Shown in pieces: positions 13,805-13,964 of a DNA stretch of 13,964 nt. The stretch is from JAKVCB01 sp963578605. Lineage in GTDB: Bacteria; Planctomycetota; Planctomycetia; Pirellulales; Lacipirellulaceae. Under the pieces are notes generated by a model. It was given only the letters and a program-made list of their open reading frames with translations, was not told the DNA's origin and searched no databases. Position numbers and translations under genes: made by a program. Numbering within the stretch: the stretch's first letter is position 1; each line of letters starts with the position of its first letter. The stretch spans positions 1 to 13,964 of the forward strand of contig CAUZEA010000133.1 in NCBI GenBank assembly GCA_963578605.1, written 5' to 3'.

Positions 13805-13964
13805 CGGATCGAGTACCAACTGGAGCTCTCGCGGCTCAGCCGGATCTCGATCCGGGTCCCCCGCCTTCGGTGGCGCCCTGGCCGTGGCCAACGTTCGCAG
13901 TGGACCCTCCCACAGACCGCAATGCCGGAGAATGTTTTCCACGATGTCGCGTTGGCTACGTTCG
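13793..13964 (-). CDS. Transposase, carboxy-terminal fragment (runs off the window)
   Basis: Reading leftward from the window edge gives 56 residues beginning ERSQRDIVENILRHCGLWEG, then a Pro/Ala/Asp-rich linker, and ending RELQLVLDPEYL before TAG at 13793-13795. The ILRHCGLW block, a Pro-rich spacer and a closing LV-DPEYL phrase are how many transposases annotated as IS91/IS801-like end in planctomycetes and proteobacteria; this is recognition from memory, not a search. The catalytic core lies outside the window, so intactness cannot be judged. It explains the break in the formyltransferase gene if the element inserted there. Confidence 0.6.
   Translation of the reverse strand, partial: ERSQRDIVENILRHCGLWEGPLRTLATARAPPKAGDPDRDPAEPRELQLVLDPEYL

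Noticed and set aside
13840..13855. Palindrome CCGGATC TC GATCCGG as an operator
   Set aside because: It lies inside the transposase coding sequence, where Asp/Arg/Pro codons readily create such symmetry.

Overview
The window looks like environmental bacterial DNA. It is most plausibly from a Rhodopirellula-like marine planctomycete, or a scaffold assembled from several such genomes. The planctomycete assignment is an inference. It rests on a transposase tail with the ILRHCGLW-type ending, intergenic repeats of the CCGTGGGTGAA and TTCAGGTTTCAG type, and the general look of the genes. At five places (about 300-400, 665, 2890-2910, 8480 and 13495) a recognisable gene or structure stops abruptly and unrelated sequence begins. 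The window is therefore a mosaic: either true insertion and deletion scars around mobile DNA, or assembly joins.

Layout. 1-660 has no convincing gene. It holds hairpins, a 31-nt C run followed by a G-rich tract, and a near-perfect 15-bp inverted repeat around that tract. 663-2867, all on the minus strand, is a piece of a conjugative element: a coupling-protein fragment, a small unknown protein, two tandem structured hairpins, and the amino end of a plasmid-type methylase/helicase that breaks off just after its SAM-binding motif. 2927-4646 (+) encodes a small membrane protein and a GltS-type sodium/glutamate symporter. 7941-4643 (-) is a three-gene 2-oxoacid (pyruvate or acetoin) dehydrogenase operon, E1-alpha, E1-beta, E2, without E3. 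Divergent from it lies a HpcH/HpaI aldolase remnant (8075-8500).

8484-13497 (+) is a tightly overlapped sugar cluster that looks richer in G+C than its surroundings. It contains the tail of a CMP-sugar cytidylyltransferase, a Gfo/Idh/MocA dehydrogenase, a HemL-like aminotransferase, a PseG-like hydrolase, a NeuB-like synthase and a broken formyltransferase. Together they suggest synthesis of a nonulosonic (sialic-acid-like) surface sugar in which a hydroxyl is oxidised, aminated and then N-formylated. 13500-13964 is the end of an insertion sequence, with the last 56 residues of its transposase on the minus strand.

The two most interesting items are the pair of bulged hairpins at 1500-1607, whose stems covary and whose one mismatch becomes a G-U pair only on the minus (transcribed) strand, and the dehydrogenase/aminotransferase/formyltransferase module in the nonulosonate cluster.
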